DNA of 36,050 nt from Prolixibacteraceae bacterium (GCA_016931385.1 JAFGEV010000397.1:1-36050); one strand, 5' to 3'. Shown: positions 12,250 to 20,647, counted from the stretch's first letter. The notes: generated from the sequence alone by a model not told the origin. A program made the numbers and translations.

Positions 12250-13428
12250 ATGTTTTGTAGACTAACGTTGCTGATACTTTTATTTCCCGCACTATGTTAT
12301 GCGCAGCAAGCCAATGTAAACCTCGACTATAATCCGCAAAAGGATACCGAAGGGCTCACACCGTTTAGTGCCCCCCTGAATTCACCTGAGGTTCATGACG
12401 ACCACACCGTTACTTTTCGGTTAAAGGCTCCGGAAGCTAAGGAAGTTAAGATAACCGACGGGGCAATATTAACAGCCCTTGGCCGCGGACGTGAGCCTAT
12501 TTCTCTTACAAAAGGGGATGATGGAATATGGAGTGTAACTGTTGGACCTTTTATACCCGATATGTATGCCTATCATTTTAATGTTGATGGGATGCAAATC
12601 TGCGACCCAGGCAATACAATTGCTGCTTTTACAGCCATGCCACCCTACAGTCAACTGATTGTGCATGGCGATGGTCCTGCATACTACGATGCGAAAAATG
12701 TTCCGCATGGCAATGTTACCCGGCACATCTATCATTCCAATGTTACCAATGGTGAAAGGGAGATGTATGTTTATACGCCGCCCGGATATGATATTGAAAG
12801 AGAATACCCTGTACTGTACCTGGTTGGTGGTAGTGGCGAACTCCCATCGAACTGGATTTACGACGGCCGTGCCAACCTGATCATGGACAACCTGCTTGCT
12901 GAAGGAAAGGCTGAACCCATGATCATTGCCATTCCTAACAATCAGGTCATTCACCGTAATCACCCAAAACATGTTGAATTGACCTTCGATATTTTTGAAA
13001 AAGAATTGAGAAATCATGTCATTCCTCTGGTCGATGAAAATTACAGCACAATTAAATCTCCAAAAGGCAGGGCTATTTCAGGTTTATCGATGGGTGGGCG
13101 CCACAGCATGTTTATCGGTTTCAGGTCTCTTGATTTGTTTGCCAATTTTGGAATACTAAGCGCCGGGGATGTTAATGCCGAAACTTCGCTTGAGTACTTT
13201 CTTAATGATCCCGATGTTAACAAAAAAGTAGAATACCTTTTTGTTGGACAGGGTACAGAAGAAGCCAATGGCTTTATGGGTAGGCGCTGTATTGCCTTGA
13301 GTGAGGCTTTGACCAATCATAACATCGAACATGAATATTATGTTGGCGGACATGGTGGCCACGACTGGTCAACCTGGCGCCACCTGCTTTATTACCGTTT
13401 TTTACCTAACTTATGGAGAAATCAATAA
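12250..13428 (+). CDS. CE1-type esterase with N-terminal E-set domain (copy D, divergent)
   Basis: 392 aa with a signal peptide ending near CYAQQ. It has the same two-domain plan as the three genes before it but is much less similar, with only scattered blocks shared ([30 protein letters not shown]). The nucleophile is Ser280 (GLSMGG) and the histidine is His371 (GGHGGHDWSTWRH). Its acid position is GTEE, again Glu. The N-terminal domain carries an extra insertion (ILTALGRGREPISL). It probably handles a different acyl position or sugar from A-C, having split off earlier. It starts 18 bp after copy C and ends 10 bp before the carboxylesterase, so all five esterase genes read as one operon. Confidence 0.85.
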   Translation: MFCRLTLLILLFPALCYAQQANVNLDYNPQKDTEGLTPFSAPLNSPEVHDDHTVTFRLKAPEAKEVKITDGAILTALGRGREPISLTKGDDGIWSVTVGPFIPDMYAYHFNVDGMQICDPGNTIAAFTAMPPYSQLIVHGDGPAYYDAKNVPHGNVTRHIYHSNVTNGEREMYVYTPPGYDIEREYPVLYLVGGSGELPSNWIYDGRANLIMDNLLAEGKAEPMIIAIPNNQVIHRNHPKHVELTFDIFEKELRNHVIPLVDENYSTIKSPKGRAISGLSMGGRHSMFIGFRSLDLFANFGILSAGDVNAETSLEYFLNDPDVNKKVEYLFVGQGTEEANGFMGRRCIALSEALTNHNIEHEYYVGGHGGHDWSTWRHLLYYRFLPNLWRNQ

Positions 13429-13438
13429 CTACCATAAT

Positions 13439-14998
13439 ATGAAGTCATTGAATTTTATTATAACGATTAGCATTGCTTTGCTGTTGAACGCCTGTACAAC
13501 CCTACAGCCAAATCAGGTAAAGGTGGAACAGGGAATTATTGAAGGAAGCATAGAAGATGGACTTCGTATTTTTAAAGGAGTCCCGTTTGCTGCCCCCCCT
13601 GTTGGGGAATTGCGCTGGAAAGCACCGCAACCGGCTGAGAAATGGGAAGGGATAAAAGAAACCAGGGAATTTGCTCCATCGCCTATGCAGGGTGGAAATC
13701 CCCCCGGGGGGAAAAGCGAAGACTGCCTGTACCTGAATATTTGGACGCCGGCAATATCGGCTAATGAAAAGCTGCCGGTACTTGTTTGGATCTATGGAGG
13801 AGGCTTTAGTTTTGGCGCTACTTCGTATTACGATGGTGCCTTGCTGGCCAAAAAAGGGGTCATTCTGGTAAGTGTGGCTTATCGCGTGGGCCAGTTGGGA
13901 TTTTTGGCACATCCTGAACTGAGCGCCGAAAATCCAAACCATGTTTCGGGTAATTATGGTTTGCTCGACCAAATTGCAGGTCTGCAATGGATACAGGATA
14001 ATATCGCGGCTTTTGGAGGTGATCCAAAAAAAGTAACCATTTTTGGAGAATCAGCTGGTGGAATTTCTGTTAGCATGTTATGTGCATCCCCACTGGCAAA
14101 AGGTTTGTTTCATGGTGCAATTTCACAAAGTGGCGGATCGTTTGGCCCGACACGGCCAACAACCTACCCGGGTGAAAACATGAAAACATTGAAGCAAGCC
14201 GAAGCCGACGGCGAAGCTTATGCCAAAACGCACGGCGCTTCAACAATTGCAGAACTGCGAAAACTGGATGCTGAAGAATTGGTTCCTGCCGGCTGGACCA
14301 TGCCAGGCGGGTGGCCCATTGTCGATGGCTATGTAATCCCCGGCAATCAATTCACACTTTATGAAGAAGGAAAATATAACGATGTTCCGGTGCTTATTGG
14401 TTACAATTCCGATGAAGGGGCAAGCTTCTCGCGGGAAAAAACGCCCGAAGCTTACTATGCCGGCGTAAGAGCACGTTACGGAAAATTTGCCGATGACCTG
14501 ATCAAAGCTTATCCTGCCGGAGAAAATTCAGTTCCTAAAACTGCCCGTGACCTTATGCGTGATGCCGCTTTCGGTTGGCATACCTGGAGTTGGGCACGCT
14601 TGCAGGCCGCAACAGGTAAATCGAAAGTTTTTTATTATTATTTCGACCAACACCCCGATTATCCTGAAGATTCACCGCAATACGGTTATGGCTCACCGCA
14701 CGGACAGGAGGTGGCTTTTGTTTTTGGCCTGAACCCCGATGATCAAAATGCGAATGAATCCGATCTTGCGCTTTCCGAAGAAATGGGAACTTATTGGACC
14801 AACTTTGCAAAATACGGCGATCCGAATGGTGAAGGTGTTCCTGAATGGCCTTCTTATACAAATGAAAGACCCAAGGTAATGTACTTAACAGGGCCAACAC
14901 CTTTTATTGGCGATGTGCCGGGTGTGGAATCACTTGAAGTATTGGACGGTTATTTCGAATGGAGGCGAACACCTGAAGGTGAAAAGTGGGCTAAATAG
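13439..14998 (+). CDS. Type-B carboxylesterase lipoprotein (COesterase family)
   Basis: 519 aa from the ATG at 13439. The frame extends upstream into the previous gene, but this ATG is followed by a lipoprotein signal peptide with lipobox LNAC (Cys19). The COesterase family markers are all present: FKGVPFAAPPVGELRW, EDCLYLNIWTP, WIYGGGFSFG for the oxyanion hole, and GESAGG with nucleophile Ser205. Glu326 (SDEGASF) and His421 (SPHGQEVAF) complete a Ser-Glu-His triad. The fold differs from the four CE1 esterases just upstream, so the cluster has five esterases from two superfamily branches. The natural substrate is unknown; acetylated or feruloylated oligosaccharides are plausible from context. 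It is probably anchored in the envelope. The next start is 9 bp downstream. Confidence 0.9.
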   Translation: MKSLNFIITISIALLLNACTTLQPNQVKVEQGIIEGSIEDGLRIFKGVPFAAPPVGELRWKAPQPAEKWEGIKETREFAPSPMQGGNPPGGKSEDCLYLNIWTPAISANEKLPVLVWIYGGGFSFGATSYYDGALLAKKGVILVSVAYRVGQLGFLAHPELSAENPNHVSGNYGLLDQIAGLQWIQDNIAAFGGDPKKVTIFGESAGGISVSMLCASPLAKGLFHGAISQSGGSFGPTRPTTYPGENMKTLKQAEADGEAYAKTHGASTIAELRKLDAEELVPAGWTMPGGWPIVDGYVIPGNQFTLYEEGKYNDVPVLIGYNSDEGASFSREKTPEAYYAGVRARYGKFADDLIKAYPAGENSVPKTARDLMRDAAFGWHTWSWARLQAATGKSKVFYYYFDQHPDYPEDSPQYGYGSPHGQEVAFVFGLNPDDQNANESDLALSEEMGTYWTNFAKYGDPNGEGVPEWPSYTNERPKVMYLTGPTPFIGDVPGVESLEVLDGYFEWRRTPEGEKWAK

Positions 14999-15004
14999 TA
15001 TGAT

Positions 15005-15034
15005 AAAATGAAAATGAAAATAAAAATAAAAATA
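15005..15034 (+). repeat. Hexanucleotide tandem repeat AAAATR x5 over a start codon
   Basis: Five consecutive 6-bp units, AAAATG twice then AAAATA three times, cover the start of the GH27 gene and its first ten codons; a sixth unit, AAAAGA, is degenerate. The units encode alternating Lys and Met/Ile and supply two in-frame ATGs (15008 and 15014). Copy-number change would keep the reading frame but alter the charge and length of the signal-peptide n-region. Confidence 0.75.
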
Positions 15035-17044
15035 AAAAGAACAATCTTTATTGTTACATGCCTTTTTCTGTTTGCAAACTGTACTTCCGAAGTGCAAAAT
15101 AAGCAAACAGATCCGGTTCTGGCCTTAGCGCCAACACCTCCAATGGGCTGGAACTCCTGGAATGCGTTTGGTTTAAATATCAACTCGCAGATTGTGATGT
15201 CGGTAGCTGATTCAATGGTCGCAAAAGGTTTAGCCGATGCCGGTTATGAATACATCGTTATTGACGATGGCTGGCAGATTGACCGCGATGAAAACGGAAA
15301 AATCATTGCCGATTCAACCCGCTTCCCTGAGGGAATTAAATTCCTGGCCGATTATGTCCATTCAAGAGGATTGAAATTTGGAATTTATACCTGCTGTGGC
15401 ACAAAAACCTGTGGAGGGCGACCGGGTAGTTATGGCTATGAGGAAATCGATGCTCAAACTTATGCCGAATGGGGTGTCGATTTTATTAAAGAAGACTGGT
15501 GCTTTACTGATGGATTGGATACGCGTATTCAGTATAAAAAAATGAGCGATGCAATTATTGCTACCGGCAGGCCAATGCTACTTAGCCTTTGCGAATGGGG
15601 CGTGTCAAGCCCTTGGGAATGGGGCAAAGGTATTGGATCGATGTGGAGGACCACCAACGATATTCAGGATTGTTTCGACTGTATACGAAATTGGGGCGGC
15701 GCTGGTTGGGTGCCAATTCTTGAGCAAAATGTAAACCTGGCCCCTTTTGCCGGTCCCGGCCACTGGAATGATCCCGATATGCTTGAAGTTGGAAATCATG
15801 CACTGAATCCAACCGAATGCCGTGCTCATTTTTCAATGTGGTGCATGCTGGCAGCACCACTTATAGCTGGAAACAACATCAGTACCATGAACGATACCAT
15901 CAGGGATATACTAACTGCACCCGAGATAATTGCAATAGACCAGGATCCTCTTGGTGTTCAAGGCACCCGGGTGCGAAATGAAAATGGATTACAGGTGTGG
16001 CAAAAACCATTGAGCGATGGTTCGGTAGCAGTGGCTTTGCTCAATGTCACAAAATCAGACGCGCAAATGTATGTTTCACTTGAAGAAATTGGCTTCAGAA
16101 AAGGAAAGAAAAGCAGTGTCCGTGATCTATGGGAACAGGAAGACCTGCCGGCAATCACCGATATTTTTGAAACAAATGTTGAAGCTCATGGCGTTGTTGT
16201 GCTGAAAATTAAAGGGAAGAAAGCTGAAGTTTCCGAATTAGCTTTTGAAAATGCTGAAGTTGAACTTAATATCGGAAACCATAAACTGGTTAAAGTTAAT
16301 ATTATGCCTTCTGTTTTTCCTGTAAGCGTTAGTGTTGAAAATGAAGATATTGTTTCGCTTAAACTTACTGGGGTGAATACATACAGGATAAAAGCCAGGA
16401 AAGAAGGTGAGACAACTTTAACAGCAAAAACCTCCGATGGTAAAAAATCAGCTTCATGCCGCATAAAAGTATTGCCTTCAAATATTCCATCACCCTGGAA
16501 TTTGGATGATATCAGAGACGATAAAGCTTCAGCAGAATATTACGATGGAACCTTTTCAATAGAAGGGAACGGAAGGGACATTTGGGGAGGCCTTGACCAG
16601 TTTGCCTTCCTGAACCAGCCGGTTGAATCCGATGCGGATATTTCTGCACGTATTGTTTCACAAACCAACACTGACCCCTGGGCAAAAACCGGGTTAATGT
16701 TCAGGGAGAACAATGAAGCAGACAGTAAATTCATTATGATTAGTGTAACACCTGTTAACGGGGTGACGATGCAATGGCGCGAAACGAAGGGTGAAGGTTG
16801 CAGCAAAAAAGATTTTCCTGCTGTGTCGTTGCCAGTATATTTGAAATTATCGAAAAGCGGATCAATGTTCACCGCTTATAAATCAAACGACGGGGTGAAT
16901 TGGGAAACATTGGGTGATGTAAAGCTAAACCAATCTTTTCCCGAAAATATTCTGGTTGGTATGGCGGTATGTTCGCATACCAGTCAATCTTTAAACCTGT
17001 CAGAATTTGACAATGTAAAAGTTGAACCAATAAAATACGAATGA
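15008..17044 (+). CDS. GH27 alpha-galactosidase lipoprotein with Ig-like and ConA-like tail
   Basis: 678 aa. The signal peptide has an unusually Lys-rich n-region made by a tandem repeat and ends at a possible lipobox (FANC, Cys25). The GH27 barrel starts with the family signature MGWNSWNAFG and has YIVIDDGWQ. The nucleophile is Asp163 (FIKEDWC) and the acid/base is Asp257 (WNDPDMLEVGN). A beta-sandwich follows to ~400, then a Big_2-like Ig domain (~405-490) and a DUF1349/ConA-like lectin domain (~490-678; PWAKTGLMFREN, VNWETLGDV). GH27 is mainly alpha-galactosidase, with some beta-L-arabinopyranosidases. With GH97 this gives the locus two possible alpha-galactosidases. The C-terminal pair resembles the one on the GH3 of this cluster. 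It starts 9 bp after the carboxylesterase. Confidence 0.9.
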   Translation: MKMKIKIKIKRTIFIVTCLFLFANCTSEVQNKQTDPVLALAPTPPMGWNSWNAFGLNINSQIVMSVADSMVAKGLADAGYEYIVIDDGWQIDRDENGKIIADSTRFPEGIKFLADYVHSRGLKFGIYTCCGTKTCGGRPGSYGYEEIDAQTYAEWGVDFIKEDWCFTDGLDTRIQYKKMSDAIIATGRPMLLSLCEWGVSSPWEWGKGIGSMWRTTNDIQDCFDCIRNWGGAGWVPILEQNVNLAPFAGPGHWNDPDMLEVGNHALNPTECRAHFSMWCMLAAPLIAGNNISTMNDTIRDILTAPEIIAIDQDPLGVQGTRVRNENGLQVWQKPLSDGSVAVALLNVTKSDAQMYVSLEEIGFRKGKKSSVRDLWEQEDLPAITDIFETNVEAHGVVVLKIKGKKAEVSELAFENAEVELNIGNHKLVKVNIMPSVFPVSVSVENEDIVSLKLTGVNTYRIKARKEGETTLTAKTSDGKKSASCRIKVLPSNIPSPWNLDDIRDDKASAEYYDGTFSIEGNGRDIWGGLDQFAFLNQPVESDADISARIVSQTNTDPWAKTGLMFRENNEADSKFIMISVTPVNGVTMQWRETKGEGCSKKDFPAVSLPVYLKLSKSGSMFTAYKSNDGVNWETLGDVKLNQSFPENILVGMAVCSHTSQSLNLSEFDNVKVEPIKYE

Positions 17045-17092
17045 ATAGAAAATGCTTTTAAAAAGTTTAAAACAAAGTATGATATAACTGAA

Positions 17093-17114
17093 TGATAAAT
17101 TCAACAATTTATCA
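17093..17114 (+). other. Perfect AT-rich hairpin in the gap before the LamG gene
   Basis: TGATAAATT, a CAAC loop and AATTTATCA form a perfect 9-bp stem in the 115-bp gap between GH27 and the LamG gene. No T-run follows, so it is not a canonical terminator. It may affect mRNA processing or stability between the genes. Function is unknown. Confidence 0.4.
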
Positions 17115-17159
17115 AGCATAAAATAACCAAATCAAATTTCTAACTAAAAAGTATTAATT

Positions 17160-18155
17160 ATGAAAAAATTTTATTTACTATTATCAATGCTGTGTATGTT
17201 AACATATATGGCGAATGCAGAAGGCAACACAGCCCTGTATATTTATGGTGATGGAACCAGTTTCTTCTTATCCGGATTGGAAGAAAATATCGTAAGTGAC
17301 CTAACCATTGAAGGGTGGGTAAAATTTGATGGCGCCGTTCCGCTTGATGATTATACTGCGCTGGTTGATTTTCGCGATGCAAGTACCGGCAATTCAAAAG
17401 CACTGATTTTTAAAAATAGCGGTGGCATTACAACAAGCTATGAATGGAATAATAATTGGACCTATATAAACGATGGTAATTATGTACCGGCAGACGAGTG
17501 GGTACATGTTGCAGTTGTTGTTTCAGGATTAGACAGGATTGCGACATTCTATATTAACGGGTATGAAACAGGTTACGACGATCAATACTCGGGATTGGGC
17601 GATGATCTTCCCCTGGGAGAAAATGTAAGGGTTGGCGCTGGTCTGGGTGCAGAACCTTTAAGAACACTTATTGGCGTTATGGATGAAATCAGGATTTGGA
17701 CAATCGTCAGGACAGAAGAAGAAATATTTGAAAATATGAATATTGAAATTGATCCTGCGTCTGATGGCCTTCTGATGTATTACAGGTGTAATGAAGAAAG
17801 TGGTTCTGATTTGCTGACAGATGAAACCGGAAACGGTTATGATCTTCCGGTTATTGGTACCGAATATGAGTTTGTTGACGATACCGAATGGTGCACCGAA
17901 GAAGCATCAGGCGTAACCCGGGAAAATTTACTTAACATTTCACTATACCCGAATCCGGTTATTGAACAATTGCACATAAAAGGTGTCAATTTACATAACG
18001 CGGCAGTAAAAATATTTGACCTTTCAGGACAACTTGTTGATTACAAGGTTACCAGTTCCACTTTCCTGAATGTTTCCGGGCTAAAGAAAGGAATGTACCT
18101 CATTGAAATCAACCAGGACTCAAGGATCTATAAAGGTAAATTTGTTAAAGAATAA
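17160..18155 (+). CDS. Secreted LamG/ConA-like domain protein with T9SS type A sorting domain
   Basis: 331 aa with a signal peptide (cleavage near ANAEG). Residues ~25-215 are a laminin-G/concanavalin-like jelly roll: a LTIEGWVKF strand, a WVHVAVVVSGLDRIATFYINGYE core and a GVMDEIRIWTIVRTEEEI close, all typical of LamG_3. Residues ~257-331 are a T9SS type A sorting domain (SLYPNPVIEQLHI, KIFDLSGQLV, GMYLIEINQ). No catalytic domain is visible, so it is probably a secreted or surface-attached carbohydrate-binding protein. It is the last gene before the long gap, 115 bp after GH27, and may be transcribed with it. Its ligand is not known. It could help hold polymer near the cell for the GH5 enzyme, the only other T9SS client seen here (inference). 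Confidence 0.8.
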   Translation: MKKFYLLLSMLCMLTYMANAEGNTALYIYGDGTSFFLSGLEENIVSDLTIEGWVKFDGAVPLDDYTALVDFRDASTGNSKALIFKNSGGITTSYEWNNNWTYINDGNYVPADEWVHVAVVVSGLDRIATFYINGYETGYDDQYSGLGDDLPLGENVRVGAGLGAEPLRTLIGVMDEIRIWTIVRTEEEIFENMNIEIDPASDGLLMYYRCNEESGSDLLTDETGNGYDLPVIGTEYEFVDDTEWCTEEASGVTRENLLNISLYPNPVIEQLHIKGVNLHNAAVKIFDLSGQLVDYKVTSSTFLNVSGLKKGMYLIEINQDSRIYKGKFVKE

Positions 18156-18214
18156 ATCGTGCCGGTCATGTCATAATGGAGCATTGCCGGGCCGTGTAGT
18201 GGTTTTATCCATTC

Positions 18215-18233
18215 AGTTTGTTTCAAACTTTTT
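18215..18233 (+). terminator. Possible intrinsic terminator after the LamG gene
   Basis: AGTTTG, loop TTT and CAAACT form a 6-bp stem that runs into five T residues, about 60 nt after the LamG stop. Size and place fit a short rho-independent terminator closing the first enzyme operon. The stem has little G+C, so strength is doubtful. Confidence 0.4.
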
Positions 18234-18522
18234 GGATTTAACACCAATAGTATTTTCATGTAATTAAGTCGATATGAGAAGCTGTTGCCCGTAATGCATC
18301 AGATATGAACCCAATTGGTTGGTTGAAGGTGAAACGATTTCATGATCTGAAGACCTTCTTATCGTTAAAGAATGTTTGAGTGGAAGCATTTTTTCTGAAC
18401 TAAAGATTAATAATACAAATAGTTATATTATAGTCTGGTAAAGAATAGTATTGAAAAAATTACGAATAACATGACGAAAATCCTGATAATCAGTTTTGGT
18501 TAAGTTATTTGTAAAGTACCAC

Positions 18523-18558
18523 TTCAATTACCCCTGGCTTAAGCCAGGGGTAATTGAA
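18523..18558. repeat. Perfect 36-bp palindrome (REP-like)
   Basis: The half-site TTCAATTACCCCTGGCTT is followed directly by its exact reverse complement, with no spacer, so all 36 bases match. As RNA it would make an 18-bp stem limited only by the minimal loop. No T-run follows on the + strand. Its GC-rich core in an AT-rich gap looks like a dispersed intergenic palindrome (REP/MITE type) rather than an operator for one gene, but only one copy is in this window, so that is inference. Confidence 0.8.
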
Positions 18559-18668
18559 AATCGTATAGATGCTGGGCTTTAGTCTGATATGAAAAATAAT
18601 AACCGGACAGTACTGAAATCGTCCGTTCAAAATAATGGCAAAGTAAAATCGAACCAATCTTTCACAAA

Positions 18669-18814
18669 ATGAGAATGAAACGAAGATTACTCTTAACAGC
18701 TGTTTTTTTTTGGTATAATATTAAGTGCATTTTCGCAGGATCCGAATTTTCACTGCCGAAGGTTATCGGATGATTGGAAAGCGTTATGGAGAGAAAATGC
18801 TTTCGTTGTTTTGA
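18669..18814 (+). pseudogene. Relic of a secreted SGNH/SASA-type acetylesterase (both ends joined, middle lost)
   Basis: The ATG at 18669 opens a good signal peptide (MRMKRRLLLTAVFF). At a run of nine T (18703-18711) the frame breaks. Reading on in the +1 frame restores GIILSAFSQDPNFH, a typical signal-peptide end plus the start seen in many Bacteroidetes sialate O-acetylesterase/SASA-like esterases. A third frame beginning at 18749 then gives FTAEGYRMIGKRYGEKMLSL and a stop, like the C-terminal helix of the same family. The central ~200+ residues, including the SGNH catalytic blocks, are absent. The simplest reading is an internal deletion plus a homopolymer frameshift. The family call rests on two short segments recognised by eye, so it needs a profile search. 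Confidence 0.55.
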
Positions 18815-18892
18815 AAATTTACTTTAAACCCAGTGAAGCCCACTCTTGTTCAGAAAAAATTAACTGCTATAAAAAATGTATAAGAGGTTGAA

Positions 18893-19444
18893 ATGAATAT
18901 TAAGGAGAGGATATTGTTTAACAGGCTCAAAAAAGGGGACATCGTTGCATTTGAAGAATTATTCAAAGAATTCAACAGGCCTTTAACCTTTTTTGCGCAG
19001 CAATATGTCTTCGATCTGCAATCAGGTGAAGATATTGTTCAGGAAAACTTTATTCATTTTTGGGAGAACATTCATAAAATTGAAATAAAAACTTCATTAA
19101 AAGCTTACTTCTACCAGTCGGTAAGGAACAGATGCTACAATTACCTGAGGGATTTGAACATCTACGACAAGCACAAACTACATTATGTTGAAGCATTACT
19201 GGCTTCGCACGACCCTGATATTTTCACTCATCATGAGTTAAACAATGCCCTGGAAAAGGCCATTAGCTTATTACCCGGAAAGATGAGCCAGATTATCAGG
19301 CTCAAGTACATTGAAGAGAAAAAAATTATGGAAGTATCGAACTTGTTGAATATAACAGACAATACCGTTAAAACACAATTAAACCGGGGGAAAGTGAGGT
19401 TAAAGGAGTTAATCATCAAAATGGTTAATGTAAATATTTTTTGA
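18893..19444 (+). CDS. ECF RNA polymerase sigma factor (Bacteroidetes FecI-like)
   Basis: 183 aa. Sigma region 2 is at ~20-90 (VAFEELFKEFNRPLTFFAQQYV, GEDIVQENFIHFWEN, YFYQSVRNRCYNYLRD) and region 4 at ~115-175 with a helix-turn-helix (MEVSNLLNITDNTVKTQLNRGKVRLKE, split here only by reading). Length and motifs match the sigma-70 family expanded in Bacteroidetes, which is paired with FecR anti-sigma factors. It is followed 63 bp later by such an anti-sigma gene and then by a SusC with an STN domain, the classic trans-envelope arrangement. It would direct RNA polymerase to the promoters of this locus when glycan is sensed. The start ATG follows an AAGAGGTTGAA leader. No other sigma gene is present in the window. 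Confidence 0.93.
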   Translation: MNIKERILFNRLKKGDIVAFEELFKEFNRPLTFFAQQYVFDLQSGEDIVQENFIHFWENIHKIEIKTSLKAYFYQSVRNRCYNYLRDLNIYDKHKLHYVEALLASHDPDIFTHHELNNALEKAISLLPGKMSQIIRLKYIEEKKIMEVSNLLNITDNTVKTQLNRGKVRLKELIIKMVNVNIF

Positions 19445-19507
19445 TTTTTTTTGATTTTTCAGTCATGAATGTCACCCTTTATCACAAATGTGGTGTCAAA
19501 GTAATGT

Positions 19508-20647
19508 ATGACTAAGCGAAGAATCAACTCAATAGATTACATATATATTTGGAGAAAGCTGAAAAATTCAATTTCTCCCGAAGAAGATGAATTGCTCTCA
19601 GAATGGTTGAAAAACTCCCCTGAACATATGAAATTCTTTCTGAATGCAAGGGATTTTCAGAATCGTAAATTAATCGACAATACGCCTTCAGCCTGGATCA
19701 ATCTTAATCACAAATTAAAACAGAGAAGGAAAAAGCGTATTTTGGTGTACTGTTGTGCTGCAAGTTTTGCACTTGTTGTTGGTTTTTCATTCTTCTTCTT
19801 CCATAATTCTGTTGACAGACAGATAGAAGCGAAACTTGTACCTGTTCCGGGCATCGATAAAGCAACCTTGATATTGAATGACGGGACAAGCCATACATTG
19901 GATAAATCAACCGATTTGTTGTTGGAAGAGGATGGTGCAAAAATTAAAGGGAAAGAGGGTTTGCTTGTTTATTCCCCTTTGAAGAAAAAGAATCCCCGAA
20001 TTGCATATAATACCATATATGTACCACGAGGAGGGGAATTTTTCCTGATACTCTCTGATTCTACCAAAATATGGATCAACTCAGAAACAATGATACGATA
20101 TCCTTCCTCATTTTCGAAAAATGAGCGAAGGATTGAATTGATAGGGGAAGCCTATTTCGAAGTTAAAAAAGACGAATCGAGGCCATTTGTGGTTGTTTCT
20201 GATCAGCAACTGATTAAGGTTACGGGTACGGCCTTTAATGTTTCATCGTTTGGGCACGAAGGTTCTATTGTTACAACACTTGTAGAAGGGAGCATTCAAC
20301 TTTCTCCCAGGGATGCTGTCGAAAACTTTGTGAGCCTTTTACCTGGGAATCAATCCATATTTGATAATGAGTCCCAATCAATGATCATTAAAAACGTGAA
20401 CGTTTCATTATATACCTCGTGGAAAGACGGATATTATGATTTTCAGGGTGAAACAATCGAAAACATGCTGTGTACACTTTCAAGGTGGTACAATTTCAAC
20501 TATCAGTTTAATGCAGATAAAGTACGGTTAAAACGTTTTTCAGGCAGACTGAAAAGAACCGATTCTTTTCAACGCATCTTGTCGGTTATAGAGAAAACAG
20601 ACGAAATAAAATTTACCATTGAAGGAACCCAGGTTATCGTAAACTAG
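19508..20647 (+). CDS. FecR-family anti-sigma factor
   Basis: 379 aa. The N-terminal cytoplasmic part (~1-75) would bind the sigma factor. A single membrane segment follows at ~78-98 (ILVYCCAASFALVVGFSFFF) after a basic KQRRKKR stop. The periplasmic FecR domain is at ~165-260 (VPRGGEFFLILSDSTKIWIN, RRIELIGEAYFEV, VTGTAFNVSSF), and a DUF4974 domain closes the protein (~305-377), which in this family contacts the STN domain of the transporter. It lies between the sigma gene and susC. Its job is to hold the sigma factor inactive until the SusC transporter signals substrate. An out-of-frame ATG four bases upstream (19504) hits a stop at once, so 19508 is the start. Confidence 0.93.
   Translation: MTKRRINSIDYIYIWRKLKNSISPEEDELLSEWLKNSPEHMKFFLNARDFQNRKLIDNTPSAWINLNHKLKQRRKKRILVYCCAASFALVVGFSFFFFHNSVDRQIEAKLVPVPGIDKATLILNDGTSHTLDKSTDLLLEEDGAKIKGKEGLLVYSPLKKKNPRIAYNTIYVPRGGEFFLILSDSTKIWINSETMIRYPSSFSKNERRIELIGEAYFEVKKDESRPFVVVSDQQLIKVTGTAFNVSSFGHEGSIVTTLVEGSIQLSPRDAVENFVSLLPGNQSIFDNESQSMIIKNVNVSLYTSWKDGYYDFQGETIENMLCTLSRWYNFNYQFNADKVRLKRFSGRLKRTDSFQRILSVIEKTDEIKFTIEGTQVIVN

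Larger units (their letters stand above)
18156..18668. other. Non-coding gap between enzyme operon and regulatory core
   Basis: About 510 bp without a convincing gene in either strand; the longest short frames have no recognisable sequence or signal peptide. It holds a terminator-like hairpin close to the LamG stop (18215-18233) and a perfect palindrome (18523-18558), listed separately. Together with the relic at 18669-18814 it looks like an eroding region between two functional blocks. I saw no clear TAnnTTTG promoter for the sigma-factor gene here, only one-mismatch matches. Confidence 0.6.

Noticed and set aside
13331-13438. Upstream start for the carboxylesterase
   Set aside because: It overlaps copy D and would bury the lipoprotein signal peptide that starts at 13439.
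15005-15040. CRISPR-like or mobile-element repeat
   Set aside because: The units are 6 bp with no spacers; it is a simple-sequence tract. No CRISPR array, integrase or transposase was found in the window.
18305-18379. 24-codon frame in the long gap
   Set aside because: No leader, signal peptide or recognisable similarity; chance frame in AT-rich DNA.
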